64,000 bases of DNA from JBHIKY01 sp042139015. Lineage in GTDB: Bacteria > Bacillota > Bacilli > Bacillales > Marinococcaceae. Under the pieces are notes generated by a model that was not told the origin of the DNA, did no database searches, and saw nothing but the letters and a program-made list of their open reading frames with translations. This document shows positions 34,411 through 43,914 of the stretch, piece after piece. How positions within the stretch are numbered: the stretch's first letter is position 1; the number at the start of each line of letters is the position of its first letter. Made by a program: the position numbers and the translations under genes. The DNA is taken from the NCBI RefSeq assembly GCF_042139015.1, contig NZ_JBHIKY010000005.1:62001-126000 (forward strand), in the 5' to 3' direction.

Positions 34411-34806
34411 ATGGTAAACCTGCTGACATCACCAAGCTGCACCTCGTGCCGTAAAGCGAAAGCGTGGCTTGAAGAGAATAATATTCCTTACAAAGAACGC
34501 AACATATTTGCTTCGCCTCTCACTGTGGAAGAAGTAAAAGAAATCGTCCGTCTGACGGAGGACGGCACGGATGAAATTGTTTCCAAACGTTCGAAGGTGT
34601 TCCAGGAGCTGGATGTTGAGCTTGAAAATCTCCCGCTTCAGCGTTTGTTTCAATTAATCAGTGAACATCCCGGGCTGCTCCGCCGTCCCATTATATTTGA
34701 TGAAAAACGCCTGCAGGTAGGCTATAATGAGGCGGAAATCAGAAGATTCCTTCCTAGAAAAGTCCGGACATTTAATTTGATGGAAGCACAAAGAATGGTT
34801 AATTAA
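34411..34806 (+). CDS. spxA: Spx global redox regulator
   Basis: An ArsC-like transcription factor (131 residues) that binds the RNA polymerase alpha C-terminal domain and redirects transcription during disulfide stress. The redox switch CTSC is at residues 10-13, the conserved RPI motif (LLRRPIIFD) in the ArsC fold, and the C-terminal LPRKVRTFN segment is recognised for ClpXP turnover control. Its adaptor SpxH and the related adaptor MecA are both encoded nearby. AAGGGAGAG precedes the ATG. It is followed by its own terminator. Confidence 0.95.
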   Translation: MVNLLTSPSCTSCRKAKAWLEENNIPYKERNIFASPLTVEEVKEIVRLTEDGTDEIVSKRSKVFQELDVELENLPLQRLFQLISEHPGLLRRPIIFDEKRLQVGYNEAEIRRFLPRKVRTFNLMEAQRMVN

Positions 34807-34820
34807 AGGATAAAATGAGG

Positions 34821-34859
34821 AACTTCTACTGAAAATATAGTAGAGGTTTTTCTTTTTTT
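34821..34859 (+). terminator. terminator of spxA
   Basis: AACTTCTACT and AGTAGAGGTT pair, followed by two T-runs. Confidence 0.85.
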
Positions 34860-35081
34860 CAACAATCCTTTTTATTCTCAATTAGATGCTGCTTAATTGA
34901 TAACTAAATAATCAGATTATTTCATAATAAATATGAAGAAGTTAGTGTATTTTCCTTGACATGGACCGTACTTTCCTTGAAAATACATGTAACAATACTT
35001 GAGGAATACTCGCGTTTTCTCTTCATTTTTCGCTCCGCTCCCTCATAATAAAAAAAACTTCGGCGGGATGAGCATTGGTCC

Positions 35082-35110
35082 TTAACAACTTTAATCGAAT
35101 CGTATAAAAT
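35082..35110 (+). promoter_or_regulatory. probable sigma-A promoter of mecA
   Basis: TTAACA (35082-35087), a 17-bp spacer and TAAAAT (35105-35110), about 110 bp before the GTG of mecA. In the rest of the 34860-35218 gap I see only AT-rich sequence. Confidence 0.45.
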
Positions 35111-35218
35111 ATAGTAATACACGCGATAAGATTATTGTTGCCCGTCCCAGGGTACTATCTTAATGAGAGAGAGAAACAATCAGCGGTATCCACCTTATCT
35201 TTAAGGAGGGAGAAAATC

Positions 35219-35890
35219 GTGGAAATCGAAAGAATTAATGAATCAACTGTCAAATTTTATATCACTTATAAGGATATTGAAGACAGAGGGTTTGACAGAG
35301 ATGAAATTTGGTATAATCGTGAACGTGGTGAAGAATTATTTTTTGAAATGATCAATGAAGCACACGATCACGAAAATTTTGAAATTGAGGGGCCGCTTTG
35401 GATTCAGGTTCAAGCGATGGACAACGGCATGGAAATTGTCGTAACCCGTGGTCAAATTTCCGATGGTAATGTAAAACTGGAAATTCCTGTATCTCAAAAT
35501 AAAGGCGAAGATATGCCAGTTGATGATAACATCGTTGACATGCTTGACGAACAATTCCGTTCCTCGCAGAAATCACGTCAGGGTCAAGGGACTCTTGATT
35601 CAGAAGAGCTCGAAATTGTCATTGTTTTCCGGGATCTTGAGGATCTGCTTTCTTTGAGTAAAGCGTTCGTTGCAGAAAACATCAAAAATGAAGTGTACCA
35701 TTTTGAAGGAAAATATTACCTTTACTTCTTATTTGATAACACGTATACCGAAGAAGTACAGGACGATATGGTCAGTCATGTATTAGAATACGGTGAAGAA
35801 TCAGATGTTTCTATCCACCGCATTCGTGAATATGGCAAGACAATCATTGACGAAAAAGGTCTGGAAACATTGCGAACTAACTTTTCTTAA
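35219..35890 (+). CDS. mecA: adaptor protein MecA
   Basis: A ClpC adaptor (223 residues) that targets ComK and other proteins for ClpCP degradation and acts as an anti-competence factor. The N-terminal substrate-binding domain starts MEIERINESTVKFYIT, a central acidic linker follows, and the C-terminal ClpC-binding domain (residues about 125-223) has EIVIVFRDLEDLLSLSKAF. The start is a GTG at 35219 behind AAGGAGGGAG. An upstream ATG frame from 35135 runs through that site. coiA, needed for transformation, comes next. Confidence 0.93.
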   Translation: MEIERINESTVKFYITYKDIEDRGFDRDEIWYNRERGEELFFEMINEAHDHENFEIEGPLWIQVQAMDNGMEIVVTRGQISDGNVKLEIPVSQNKGEDMPVDDNIVDMLDEQFRSSQKSRQGQGTLDSEELEIVIVFRDLEDLLSLSKAFVAENIKNEVYHFEGKYYLYFLFDNTYTEEVQDDMVSHVLEYGEESDVSIHRIREYGKTIIDEKGLETLRTNFS

Positions 35891-35903
35891 ATTGAAACCA
35901 CTG

Positions 35904-35933
35904 CCAGCTCTTAAAATAAGGGCTGGTTTTTTT
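35904..35933 (+). terminator. terminator of mecA
   Basis: CCAGCTCTT and AAGGGCTGG stem (one G-T), then seven T. Confidence 0.85.
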
Positions 35934-36144
35934 GTACTTTAGAAAATATCTAATTGTAGGAATGAATTTCAAGCATTGGCAGTGATGAAATGAGGTAAGA
36001 CCAGAGGATTAAACTTGTGGAACCGGAAAGAAAGCAGGCAGGGGGAGGAAATAATTATTCCAGTGGGAAGGAATTACACGTTACACGTGGAATATATTAA
36101 AGTGCTTTTCTTCCTCATCCCCACATCCCCGAAAGGAGTTCCTC

Positions 36145-37317
36145 ATGTTTAACGCTCTCACTGCGAACAATCATGTCATATCCCTTCTTACAAATGACGT
36201 CGGCCCACTGCCGCCTGGCCCCTATTATTGCCCTGTCTGCCGCAGAGAAGTGCGATATAAGAATGGCAGCCTGCGTCATCCGCATTTTGCCCATAAAATA
36301 GAAGAAGCATGCCACGGGCAGTCAGAACCCGAATCAGAGGATCATCTGCAGGCAAAGCTGCAGTTGTATGAATGGCTGAAAAGACATCAAATCCAGCCGA
36401 ATCTTGAACGGTATTATCCGTCTATCCGTCGCCGGGCTGATCTTAGTTTTCATGTGAAAGGTCAGCATTTTGTGATTGAATATCAGGCTGCTGACGTTTC
36501 TGTTCAAGAATGTGCGGCACGGACATCTGATTACCGCCGTCTTCTTATAGAGCCAATCTGGGTATGGTCCTCAAAACGCCGACGTTCATTCAAGCATGGA
36601 GAATATTCCATTCATCAAAGTGAGTGGAGTACAATGCGGGATACCCCCTCAGGACGTCTTATCGTGCTTACTTATCTGGATACAGCTGCAAGGTCTCTGC
36701 AATTCCTATATCCACACGCAACCACCTCACTGTCCCGAAGCAAGGCATCAGTTGAGCCGTATGCTCTGGCTTCTGCTTTTCCTTCGCTGCTATTACAGCC
36801 TCCAGAGCCTTCATTCTTCCTTTCCGTTTCGAAACCACAATGGCTGTATCAAAAGCAAAAATGGAGATTTGGCAGAAATCATTGGCGAGGTAAACGGGAT
36901 ACTGCCTATCTTCGATCCATGTTTGCATCCAACCGCTCTGATATACCCTTTTTCCCAGCTGAAGCCGGCTGGCCGCATCTCGGTATGGAAGCTCTGGTGT
37001 CACCCCCTTATGTGTGGCAGAGCTGGATGCTCCTTTATTTACAGGAGCATACCAAGATCAATCAAACCTTCCCCGCCTCCTTTGTTCGTCATGCACTGTC
37101 CATGTGCATAGAGCAGGGAATTTTCACAGAACGACCGTTTTTATACTTACCTAATCGAAAGGAGGTAATGCTGGAGCATTACTTTCATGAGCTGAAGAAA
37201 GTACAGCTTTTAATAAAAGAAAGAACTCATTGGAAGTGGGGGCGGCCCCTCTATATCCCGAATTCTTTAAATGAGGCGTACGAAAGGGATAAATATTGGG
37301 CAGACCGCATATGGTAA
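36145..37317 (+). CDS. coiA: competence protein CoiA
   Basis: A 390-residue CoiA-family protein needed for recombination of incoming DNA during transformation. The N-terminus has a zinc-ribbon-like pair (YYCPVCRREV) and RHPHFAHK. The middle has a PD-(D/E)xK-type nuclease motif (RRRADLSFHVKGQHFVIEYQ). The C-terminal part is less conserved. With med, comZ and mecA in the same window, it indicates that at least part of a ComK-type competence system is present. AAAGGAGTTC precedes the ATG. Confidence 0.9.
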   Translation: MFNALTANNHVISLLTNDVGPLPPGPYYCPVCRREVRYKNGSLRHPHFAHKIEEACHGQSEPESEDHLQAKLQLYEWLKRHQIQPNLERYYPSIRRRADLSFHVKGQHFVIEYQAADVSVQECAARTSDYRRLLIEPIWVWSSKRRRSFKHGEYSIHQSEWSTMRDTPSGRLIVLTYLDTAARSLQFLYPHATTSLSRSKASVEPYALASAFPSLLLQPPEPSFFLSVSKPQWLYQKQKWRFGRNHWRGKRDTAYLRSMFASNRSDIPFFPAEAGWPHLGMEALVSPPYVWQSWMLLYLQEHTKINQTFPASFVRHALSMCIEQGIFTERPFLYLPNRKEVMLEHYFHELKKVQLLIKERTHWKWGRPLYIPNSLNEAYERDKYWADRIW

Positions 37318-37395
37318 GACGGAGAAATTTTCCTCAGGATTGGAGTTTTTTTCATACATTATGTAAAATTGGTAGAGACTATTGGAGGTGTTCTA

Positions 37396-39213
37396 ATGAG
37401 CCAGACGGTAAAACAATTACCGAAACGTGATGAAGTGGAAGAACAGTATACGTGGGATCTGGAAGATATCTTCTCCACGGATGAGGAGTGGGAAAAAGAG
37501 TTTCGCGCAATTAAAGAGACACTGCCGGAGTTAAAGAATTATCATGGAAAATTAGATCAATCGGCGAATACACTTTATAACGGATTAAAGCTGCAGGATG
37601 AGATTGCTGAACGCTTTGGCAGACTATTTACTTATGCACATATGAGATATGACCAGGATACAGGCAATTCGTTTTATCAAGGATTAGAAGACCGGGCTTC
37701 CAGCCTTGCTTCTACTATCGGCCAGTCGATGGCATTTATCGTACCGGAAATTTTATCGATTCCAGAGGAAAAAGTAAAGCAATTTCTGCAGGAAAGTGAA
37801 GAACTGCAGCTTTACCATCACGCCCTCGAAGAAATTAATGAACAACGGCCGCACATTCTAAGTGAATCCGAGGAATCAATCCTTGCTCAGGCTGCAGAAG
37901 TTACCGCCAGTCCAGGAAATACCTTTGGAATGCTGAACAATGCCGATCTCAAGTTCCCGACGATTCAGGACGAAAATGGAGAGGAAGTGCAGGTGACACA
38001 TGGAAGAATTCTGCGCTTTTTTGAAAGCGATGATCGTCGTGTGCGCCGCGATGCCTTTCATGCAGTTTATGAAATGTATAAGAAATTCCGCAACACGTTT
38101 GCGAGTACATTAAATGGCCAGGTGAAAAAGAATTTATTTTCCGCGCGTGTTAGAAATTATGAGACAGCCAGGCAGGCAGCACTCAGCAAAAATCATATTC
38201 CGGAGGTGGTTTATGATCAGCTCGTCGATACGGTCAATGAAAATCTTCATCTTCTGCACCGCTATATTCGTTTAAGAAAACAAGTGCTCAACCTTGATGA
38301 AATTCATAATTATGATTTATATACACCTCTTATAAAAGATGTAAAAATGGAAGTAAGCTATGAGGAAGCTAAAAAAAATGTAGTAAAAGGTTTAGCTCCG
38401 CTTGGGGAAGAGTATGTTAAGAAAATTGAGGAAGGCTTTAACAGCCGCTGGATAGATGTGTATGAAAATGAAGGTAAACGCAGCGGCGCCTACTCATCTG
38501 GTGCCTATGGAACAATGCCGTATATTTTAATGAACTGGACCGACAATGTAAACAACATGTTTACACTTGCCCATGAGCTCGGCCATTCCATGCACAGTTA
38601 TTACAGCCGAAAGACTCAGCCTTTCCCTTATTCAGATTATACGATATTTGTGGCTGAGGTCGCATCCACGGTGAATGAAGCGCTTTTGAATGATTATATG
38701 CTGAACACGACCGATGATAAAAGAAAAAAGATGTATTTATTGAATCATTTCCTTGAAGGCTTTCGCGGTACAGTTTTCCGTCAGACAATGTTTGCGGAGT
38801 TTGAACAGCTGATCCATGAAAAAGCAGAAGCCGGAGAGGCTTTGACACCGGATCTGCTTCAGGAAACGTATTATGCATTAAATGAAAAGTACTTTGGTGA
38901 GGATATGAACCTCGATGACGACATTGGTCTTGAATGGGCGAGGATTCCTCATTTTTATATGAATTTTTACGTGTATCAGTACGCGACAGGCTATAGTGCA
39001 GCGGCAGCATTGACAAGACAGATCCTTAATGAAGGCGCTCCTGCCGTTGAACGTTATCTGGACTTTTTGAAATCTGGAAGCTCCGATTATCCAATTGAAG
39101 TTCTGAAAAAGGCTGGGGTGGATATGACATCATCTGCTCCTGTAGAGGAAGCAATGAAGCTTTTTGAACAGACGCTTTCTGAAATGGAAGAGCTTCTTGA
39201 AGGAATAGAATAA
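37396..39213 (+). CDS. pepF: oligoendopeptidase F
   Basis: A cytosolic M3-family zinc metallopeptidase (605 residues) that cuts peptides of roughly 7-17 residues. The zinc site HELGH is in LAHELGHSMHSYY near residue 390, with the third-ligand glutamate in FVAEVASTVNEALL. The start at 37396 has TTGGAGGTG upstream. A frame from 37369 adds nine residues before it. The position after coiA matches B. subtilis. A terminator follows. Confidence 0.94.
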   Translation: MSQTVKQLPKRDEVEEQYTWDLEDIFSTDEEWEKEFRAIKETLPELKNYHGKLDQSANTLYNGLKLQDEIAERFGRLFTYAHMRYDQDTGNSFYQGLEDRASSLASTIGQSMAFIVPEILSIPEEKVKQFLQESEELQLYHHALEEINEQRPHILSESEESILAQAAEVTASPGNTFGMLNNADLKFPTIQDENGEEVQVTHGRILRFFESDDRRVRRDAFHAVYEMYKKFRNTFASTLNGQVKKNLFSARVRNYETARQAALSKNHIPEVVYDQLVDTVNENLHLLHRYIRLRKQVLNLDEIHNYDLYTPLIKDVKMEVSYEEAKKNVVKGLAPLGEEYVKKIEEGFNSRWIDVYENEGKRSGAYSSGAYGTMPYILMNWTDNVNNMFTLAHELGHSMHSYYSRKTQPFPYSDYTIFVAEVASTVNEALLNDYMLNTTDDKRKKMYLLNHFLEGFRGTVFRQTMFAEFEQLIHEKAEAGEALTPDLLQETYYALNEKYFGEDMNLDDDIGLEWARIPHFYMNFYVYQYATGYSAAAALTRQILNEGAPAVERYLDFLKSGSSDYPIEVLKKAGVDMTSSAPVEEAMKLFEQTLSEMEELLEGIE

Positions 39214-39219
39214 GATAGG

Positions 39220-39255
39220 GCTGCCGCGGGTTAATTGATCCTCGGCAGCTTTTTT
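39220..39255 (+). terminator. terminator of pepF
   Basis: GCTGCCG...CGGCAGC stem with TTTTTT. Confidence 0.85.
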
Positions 39256-39274
39256 AGAATAAGAAAGTGATTTA

Positions 39275-39770
39275 GTTGATTTCATCTCTCCAGGCGGCCG
39301 CTTTCCGTGGGGCTTGTCTTCAACTAATTCCGCCTCAACAGAGCTTCGGCAGAATGGATTTTCAGACTACGCTGATCCCAGTGGAGTCGCCGCCTTCCGA
39401 TCTTCAATCGAAGAATAAACACCGTATTAATTTAAGTCAAAGATAGTCGTGCGAAGGGGCAGGGACAAATCAAAAATGGCTTCTTCAAAGACGAATAATT
39501 AATTTCTATTGATAAGAAAAACAGAGCCAAAGCGCAGTCAAAATGCGAGACTCCCGCGGAAAGCGAAGGGTTTTGACGGAGCATTTTATGAAAACTCATG
39601 GCTAACAAACAATCCAGCAACATTCCCACGACGCACAGGACGTGGCAGGTTTTTATCGACCCGGAGTCGCCACCTTCCGTTCTTCAGGATAAAAAAACAC
39701 CATAAGGGTGACTTTAAATTTCTCGTGTTGGAATTTATTCAAAGTCAAAGAATGACCGTACGAAGGCTGA
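39275..39770. repeat. dispersed intergenic repeat (type B/C, copy 2, duplicated modules)
   Basis: About 500 bp without genes. Left part matches 19537 onward (CAGGCGGCCGCTTTCCG, CAGAATGGATTTTCAGACT, GAGTCGCCGCCTTCCG, TCTTCAATCGAAGAATAAAC). The middle repeats GTTTTGACGGAGCATTTTAT (39571-39590). The right part (39628-39720) is a second run of the GACGCACAGGA...CGACCCGGAGTCGCC module, so modules are present twice in a different order than at 19537. 39771-39917 shows nothing further. Confidence 0.7.
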
Positions 39771-39917
39771 CATGTTTATGTGTCAGCTTTTTTCGTTGCA
39801 ATATATAGGTACAATCGCGCTAATGCTGCTAAAAATACTTCTCCAAAGATAGTTAGACGATGAGCGAAAAGCTTGGGTCACGATGTTCTATGAAATTAAT
39901 ATATAACGTTGGAGGAG

Positions 39918-40112
39918 TCAACCGTTTCGGTTAGATGGAAACCCTTTAAATCTGCGGCGTTCATTTAAGAAAAAGACCGCTGAAAAGATGCTGATAAACA
40001 TAAGAATGGCTCCAATGAAAGCAGGGAGAAAATTCATCAGCCCTAACAATAACAACACGTATCCGGCCATAATTCCAATCAAGGATAATATTACATACAG
40101 CATATATTTCAC
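39918..40112 (-). CDS. small two-helix membrane protein
   Basis: A 64-residue protein with two hydrophobic helices (MLYVILSLIGIMAGYVLLLL and LPAFIGAILMFISIFSAVFF) and a basic C-terminus (NERRRFKGFPSNRNG) that should be cytoplasmic. GAGAGGTG precedes the ATG. It stands alone between repeat copy 2 and spxH. Family unknown. Confidence 0.65.
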   Translation of the reverse strand: MKYMLYVILSLIGIMAGYVLLLLGLMNFLPAFIGAILMFISIFSAVFFLNERRRFKGFPSNRNG

Positions 40113-40250
40113 CTCTCTGCCAAGCTCTCATCATACTCTATGAACCCCGGACTGTCACTATGCAGAGAAATGATTAAAGGGTCAATGTATAAACGAATAT
40201 TCGAAGCTTAAAAAAGCTGCCCGTATCAAAATGACACGCGGCAGCGGAGC

Positions 40251-41168
40251 TTACTTAATATAACGCCAGAATGTTCCGTATTTTACCGGAACCTTTTCCA
40301 GCTTTTGCTGCAGCAGAAGTTTTTTCAACCTGGCTTCTGCTTGTTTCTCGCTCCAGTCAAATACGACGGCGACCTCTTTTGTTGCAACAAAGGAATATCG
40401 GGATAGAAATTCCTCTAGATCAAGCTGAGCTCTCGCCTGGGGCGGCTCCCCAAGCATCTCTGTTAAGATGTCGATGTACACCTCATAAGGATAGAGGCCG
40501 GAAATCTTTAAGCCTCCGTCTTCTACACAATCATTAAAGAAAACAAAGGTGGGGGCACTGTCGACTTCCATCTCTTTAGTGGTTTTCATATCGCACTGAA
40601 GTGCTTTAATCGTACACTCGGAATGAATATCCTTTTGAAATTCAGCGACATCAAGACCGACACTTCTGGCACACTCTGTTAATACTTTTTCATCGGCAAT
40701 GTTTTGCTTATCTAAAAAGAGCATTTCCCTAATTCTTCTGAAGAAAACCGCGGCGAGCTGTTTTCCCTGCATTTCCGCCGCTTTAATGGCTAGTGAGGGA
40801 GCGCAGGGAGAGTTCACAGGGTTCTCGTACCAAATATCACCATCACAGGACATTCCGGTGCGGGTGGCGGTTTTTTCATATCGTTCTGCGAGACTGCTGT
40901 TTTCTTTAATGCGATTCATTTCTCTCGTATTCCAGGAATCTAAATCTGCTGCTAAAAACAGCTTTAAAGAGAAATAATGGCCGTATTCGATGATCATTTT
41001 CTTCAGCGTAGGTTCAAACGCCCAGCATTCAGGACAGAGCGGATCTGTAAATACATAAAGCTCAAGTTTCTTCTTAGGTGCAGCTGTAATTTCTTTTTCT
41101 TCTTCAGGAGAAAGGCCGCAGATACCAAGATCATTATCACATTGCGGCAGACGTTTATTTCTCGCCAT
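40251..41168 (-). CDS. spxH: ClpXP adaptor SpxH (YjbH)
   Basis: A 305-residue DsbA-fold protein that binds Spx and presents it to ClpXP. The N-terminal Cys/His-rich stretch (PQCDNDLGICG) is zinc-binding in the family. The thioredoxin-like motif is TDPLCPECWAFEP, and the cis-proline is in DSAPTFVFFND. The C-terminal part is a winged-helix-like end. GAAAGGAGTC precedes the ATG. It is 20 bp after the truncated-haemoglobin gene and co-directional, the same pair as in B. subtilis. Confidence 0.93.
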   Translation of the reverse strand: MARNKRLPQCDNDLGICGLSPEEEKEITAAPKKKLELYVFTDPLCPECWAFEPTLKKMIIEYGHYFSLKLFLAADLDSWNTREMNRIKENSSLAERYEKTATRTGMSCDGDIWYENPVNSPCAPSLAIKAAEMQGKQLAAVFFRRIREMLFLDKQNIADEKVLTECARSVGLDVAEFQKDIHSECTIKALQCDMKTTKEMEVDSAPTFVFFNDCVEDGGLKISGLYPYEVYIDILTEMLGEPPQARAQLDLEEFLSRYSFVATKEVAVVFDWSEKQAEARLKKLLLQQKLEKVPVKYGTFWRYIK

Positions 41169-41188
41169 AATTCAGACTCCTTTCTGAC

Positions 41189-41569
41189 TTAATCTTCAGG
41201 CGTGTTTACCATATGGTGTGCAGTATATGTTAGTCTTGAATAAATTTCGTCCCGCAATGGTCCTTCAAGCTGGATGTCATCCATTGCTTTTTCCATACAG
41301 GAAAGCCATGCCCGTGCACGTACAGGTGTAATTTCAAAAGGAAGATGCCGTGCTCTGAGTCGCGGGTGTCCATGCTCTTCAGTATATATAGGTGGTCCGC
41401 CTAAAAATTGAGTAAGAAACTGCTTTTGCTTTCTTGTTGTTTCTGTAAGATCGTCCGGAAAAATTGGTGTGAGATCCGGATGTACACTGACATAACTATA
41501 AAAAGCTTCTACGAGTTCGTCAATCACTTCGTGTCCGCCCAGGCTTTCAAATGCATTATTACCGTTCAT
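41189..41569 (-). CDS. yjbI: truncated haemoglobin, group II (YjbI)
   Basis: A 126-residue 2-on-2 globin. Heme-contact residues are visible: the FPDDL helix, the aromatic QFLGGPPIYTEEHGHPRLRA segment with the proximal histidine in RARHLPF, and the RAWLSCMEKAM helix. Group II members bind oxygen or NO and help oxidative defence. The start at 41569 has AAAGGAGATA. An extra ATG at 41593 lies upstream of that site. It is probably transcribed together with spxH. Confidence 0.9.
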   Translation of the reverse strand: MNGNNAFESLGGHEVIDELVEAFYSYVSVHPDLTPIFPDDLTETTRKQKQFLTQFLGGPPIYTEEHGHPRLRARHLPFEITPVRARAWLSCMEKAMDDIQLEGPLRDEIYSRLTYTAHHMVNTPED

Positions 41570-41837
41570 CTGATATCTCCTTTTTCCCGTCACTAAATAA
41601 TACCTTGTTTAAGATAACGGGTGTCATAGAAGAATGCAAGGAAAACGTCTTTAGGACTTCGATTAGTCAAGGTGGAATTCTCCGGACACTGGTCCCGCTA
41701 TTTTCTCCAAAGCTGGATATTATAGCATTATCGGCCATGAGTTTCACTAACGGCCAAATAGTAAGCTGATTTTTCCCTCAATCCGGCAAATAACATACCC
41801 TATGTCCGTCAACCGTTAAAAATAAGAACATTTACGT

Positions 41838-41870
41838 AAAATAACGGATCTCCTGTCCGCGCCAGCTCAC
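41838..41870 (-). repeat. short dispersed repeat, copy 3 (inverted)
   Basis: ATAACGGATCTCCTGTCCGC at 41841-41860 is the reverse complement of the motif at 25656, 27691 and 57711. The 41594-41990 gap has no other supported feature. Confidence 0.55.
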
Positions 41871-41992
41871 GGACCTAATTTATCGCTTATCTCAATCAGG
41901 TCCTATCGTTTCAAAAGGCAGTACACTTACCATACAGTTTAGCAATGCTTTTGCATCATAGGCAACTTATAAGACTTTGTTCCCTTATTTTA

Positions 41993-42021
41993 CAAAAAAA
42001 ACCTCCCTCGAAAAAGGGAGC
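41993..42021 (-). terminator. terminator of yjbJ
   Basis: On the minus strand CTCCCT and AGGGAG pair, followed by eight or more T. Confidence 0.75.
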
Positions 42022-42031
42022 AAGAATAGTA

Positions 42032-42694
42032 TTAGGTTAAAGAGCGGTACGTATTCAGCACCTTTGGAACGTAAGCCTGTGTTTCCTTAAAAGGAGGAAT
42101 GCCGTTATGACGGTCGACATTGCCCGGGCCGGCATTATAAGCGGCGAGTGCAAGCGACTCATCGCCATTATAGCGGTCAAGCATCTGTTTTAAATAGCGG
42201 GTCCCGCCTTCAATATTCTGAGCAGGGTCGTAGGCATCATCTACATTTAAAAAACGCGCAGTTCCCGGCATGATCTGCATCAGCCCCATTGCTCCGGCAT
42301 GGCTGCGGGCTTTTTCGTTAAATTCCGACTCCTGCTTAATCACCGAATAAATTAGGTTCGGATCAACACCGTATTTGGAAGCTGTTTTCTCGATTAATTG
42401 ATTATACGAAGATTCTTCCTTCAATGAAGAGGAAGCATTCGCAGACCTTTCTGCATCAGAGGCCGTGGAAGCTGGCGCAGACTTCTGAAAATAGCTGTTT
42501 TCCATTGATGGATCGAGAAATAAAGAGCTGTTTGAACTGTTCTGTGGGGCAGGCCCTGTAGAAATATGGCTCATTTCCCTGTCCAGATAGGATTGAAATG
42601 AGGATAAAAACTTCGTGCTTCCGCTGGCTGAAGCGCTGGAAGAAAAATCGGACGTAAGGGAGGATAGCAGCGGCAGCAGCGATTGGATATTCAT
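42032..42694 (-). CDS. yjbJ: lytic transglycosylase (SLT domain), YjbJ-like
   Basis: A 220-residue protein with a Ser-rich, low-complexity N-terminal half and a C-terminal lysozyme-like SLT domain: the catalytic glutamate in SVIKQESEFNEKA, then GAMGLMQIMPGTA and LALAAYNAGPGNV. It cuts peptidoglycan glycan strands. No clear signal peptide is visible, so export is unexplained (in relatives too, the N-terminus is not a classical signal). The start at 42694 has GAGGTGAC. The domain ends two residues from the C-terminus. Confidence 0.9.
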   Translation of the reverse strand: MNIQSLLPLLSSLTSDFSSSASASGSTKFLSSFQSYLDREMSHISTGPAPQNSSNSSLFLDPSMENSYFQKSAPASTASDAERSANASSSLKEESSYNQLIEKTASKYGVDPNLIYSVIKQESEFNEKARSHAGAMGLMQIMPGTARFLNVDDAYDPAQNIEGGTRYLKQMLDRYNGDESLALAAYNAGPGNVDRHNGIPPFKETQAYVPKVLNTYRSLT

Positions 42695-42771
42695 ATACGT
42701 CACCTCAGTTTAGTAATAAGAAAAATATACCAGATATTTACTCATGCGGCAATCTGTCAAATCTAATATAC

Positions 42772-43365
42772 TTATTCTTCTGTCTGCTCGATTTGCTGCT
42801 TTCGTGAAAAGAAGCGTTTTATTTTATTCTCTGTTTTTCGTTCCGGAATCTCATGCTTTTCAAGCAGTTCCTGAAACATCTCTTCTACTTCCTGAAGAGA
42901 GGGGCCTTCAAGCTCTATTTCAAAATCCTCTGTATCGAGATAATTACTGTGATCAAAAAATAGTTCTCCATTTTTATATGGGAGAGAGGCACGGTTTGTT
43001 TCTAGGGTACCAAGTTTTTTTAACTCTTTAGGGTTCACATGGAGGGAATGAAGCTGTCTTTCCACCTCTCCTTTCGGAAAGATACCATTATCAAGCAGTT
43101 GTGCTGCTTCGTCGGAAGTCAGAAGTTGATTTGTCTCCAGTAGGCCCTGATCAGCCGGCTCCTTTAACGTGCATTCGAATGTCTGATTTTTTTCGCGAAT
43201 ACGGAGAGCCGCACCGTAAGTCTTCAAATGAAAAGAAGGTGTGTCGAAATACGTATTGGCCTGCCATCGGAAATCCTGCCCGGACACCTCGTATTGAAAT
43301 GTTAGTTCCTTAAATTCAGCAGCTGTGAGCAGGTTTTTCTTTTCATATTCTTTTTCCTGTCCCAA
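42772..43365 (-). CDS. yjbK: CYTH-domain protein (YjbK)
   Basis: A 197-residue triphosphate-tunnel metalloenzyme. The signature ExExK is visible as EKEYEKK near the N-terminus, followed by alternating charged strands (ALRIREKNQTFECTLKEP) and FEIELEGPS. CYTH proteins act on triphosphates such as thiamine triphosphate or inorganic triphosphate; the B. subtilis protein is uncharacterised to my knowledge. The start is a TTG at 43365 with AGGGGATG. It is divergent from yjbL. Confidence 0.88.
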   Translation of the reverse strand: MGQEKEYEKKNLLTAAEFKELTFQYEVSGQDFRWQANTYFDTPSFHLKTYGAALRIREKNQTFECTLKEPADQGLLETNQLLTSDEAAQLLDNGIFPKGEVERQLHSLHVNPKELKKLGTLETNRASLPYKNGELFFDHSNYLDTEDFEIELEGPSLQEVEEMFQELLEKHEIPERKTENKIKRFFSRKQQIEQTEE

Positions 43366-43512
43366 TGATGGTCATCCCCTTTTCTATCGTTTTTTCATTT
43401 TTTTCTTTCTGACCGTATGGTACCATATCGAAGGCGCCTGATTATAAGGATAACAATGAGTGATTATGGTAAGATGTAGGAAGTAACAATTAAGATAAAC
43501 GAGGTGTCTTTT

Positions 43513-43893
43513 TTGCAGCATGTCCTGACTATTACAGAAACGAAAATTACAGATAACACATTAATCTTGACTCCGATTGAACAATGGCCGGAACAGGAAT
43601 GGAAGCAGCTGAACGATGGAATGAGGATGCTCGCCGATTCGGATGCACTGACGTTTGTATATGTTCTTGATTCACCTGAAGCATTCGTACAGCTGCGGCT
43701 TCCTAAACGAACATGGGCGGCTCTTCGTGAAGCTTATGAACACGAATATAAAGTAGTCGCTGATGGGCCTTCACCAATTACACTTGAGCATTTTCAGCAG
43801 GAGATGGAATATTTACTTGATAATATCCCCGGAAACGGAAACTATGGCTCAGAAATGGTGAACGCGGTTGAAAAAGCCTTTCATATCCAATAA
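43513..43893 (+). CDS. yjbL: hypothetical protein YjbL
   Basis: A 126-residue acidic cytosolic protein in the position and with the length of YjbL, before the small alarmone synthetase. No catalytic motif is seen. The start is a TTG at 43513 with GAGGTG. A GTG nine bases upstream overlaps that site. It ends about 20 bp before yjbM. Confidence 0.75.
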   Translation: MQHVLTITETKITDNTLILTPIEQWPEQEWKQLNDGMRMLADSDALTFVYVLDSPEAFVQLRLPKRTWAALREAYEHEYKVVADGPSPITLEHFQQEMEYLLDNIPGNGNYGSEMVNAVEKAFHIQ

Positions 43894-43914
43894 ATTTTGG
43901 ACAGGTGGTGGCTT

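Noticed and set aside
41551..41769. 72-residue frame on the plus strand over the yjbI start
   Set aside because: Overlaps the yjbI ribosome site on the other strand and has no coding features.
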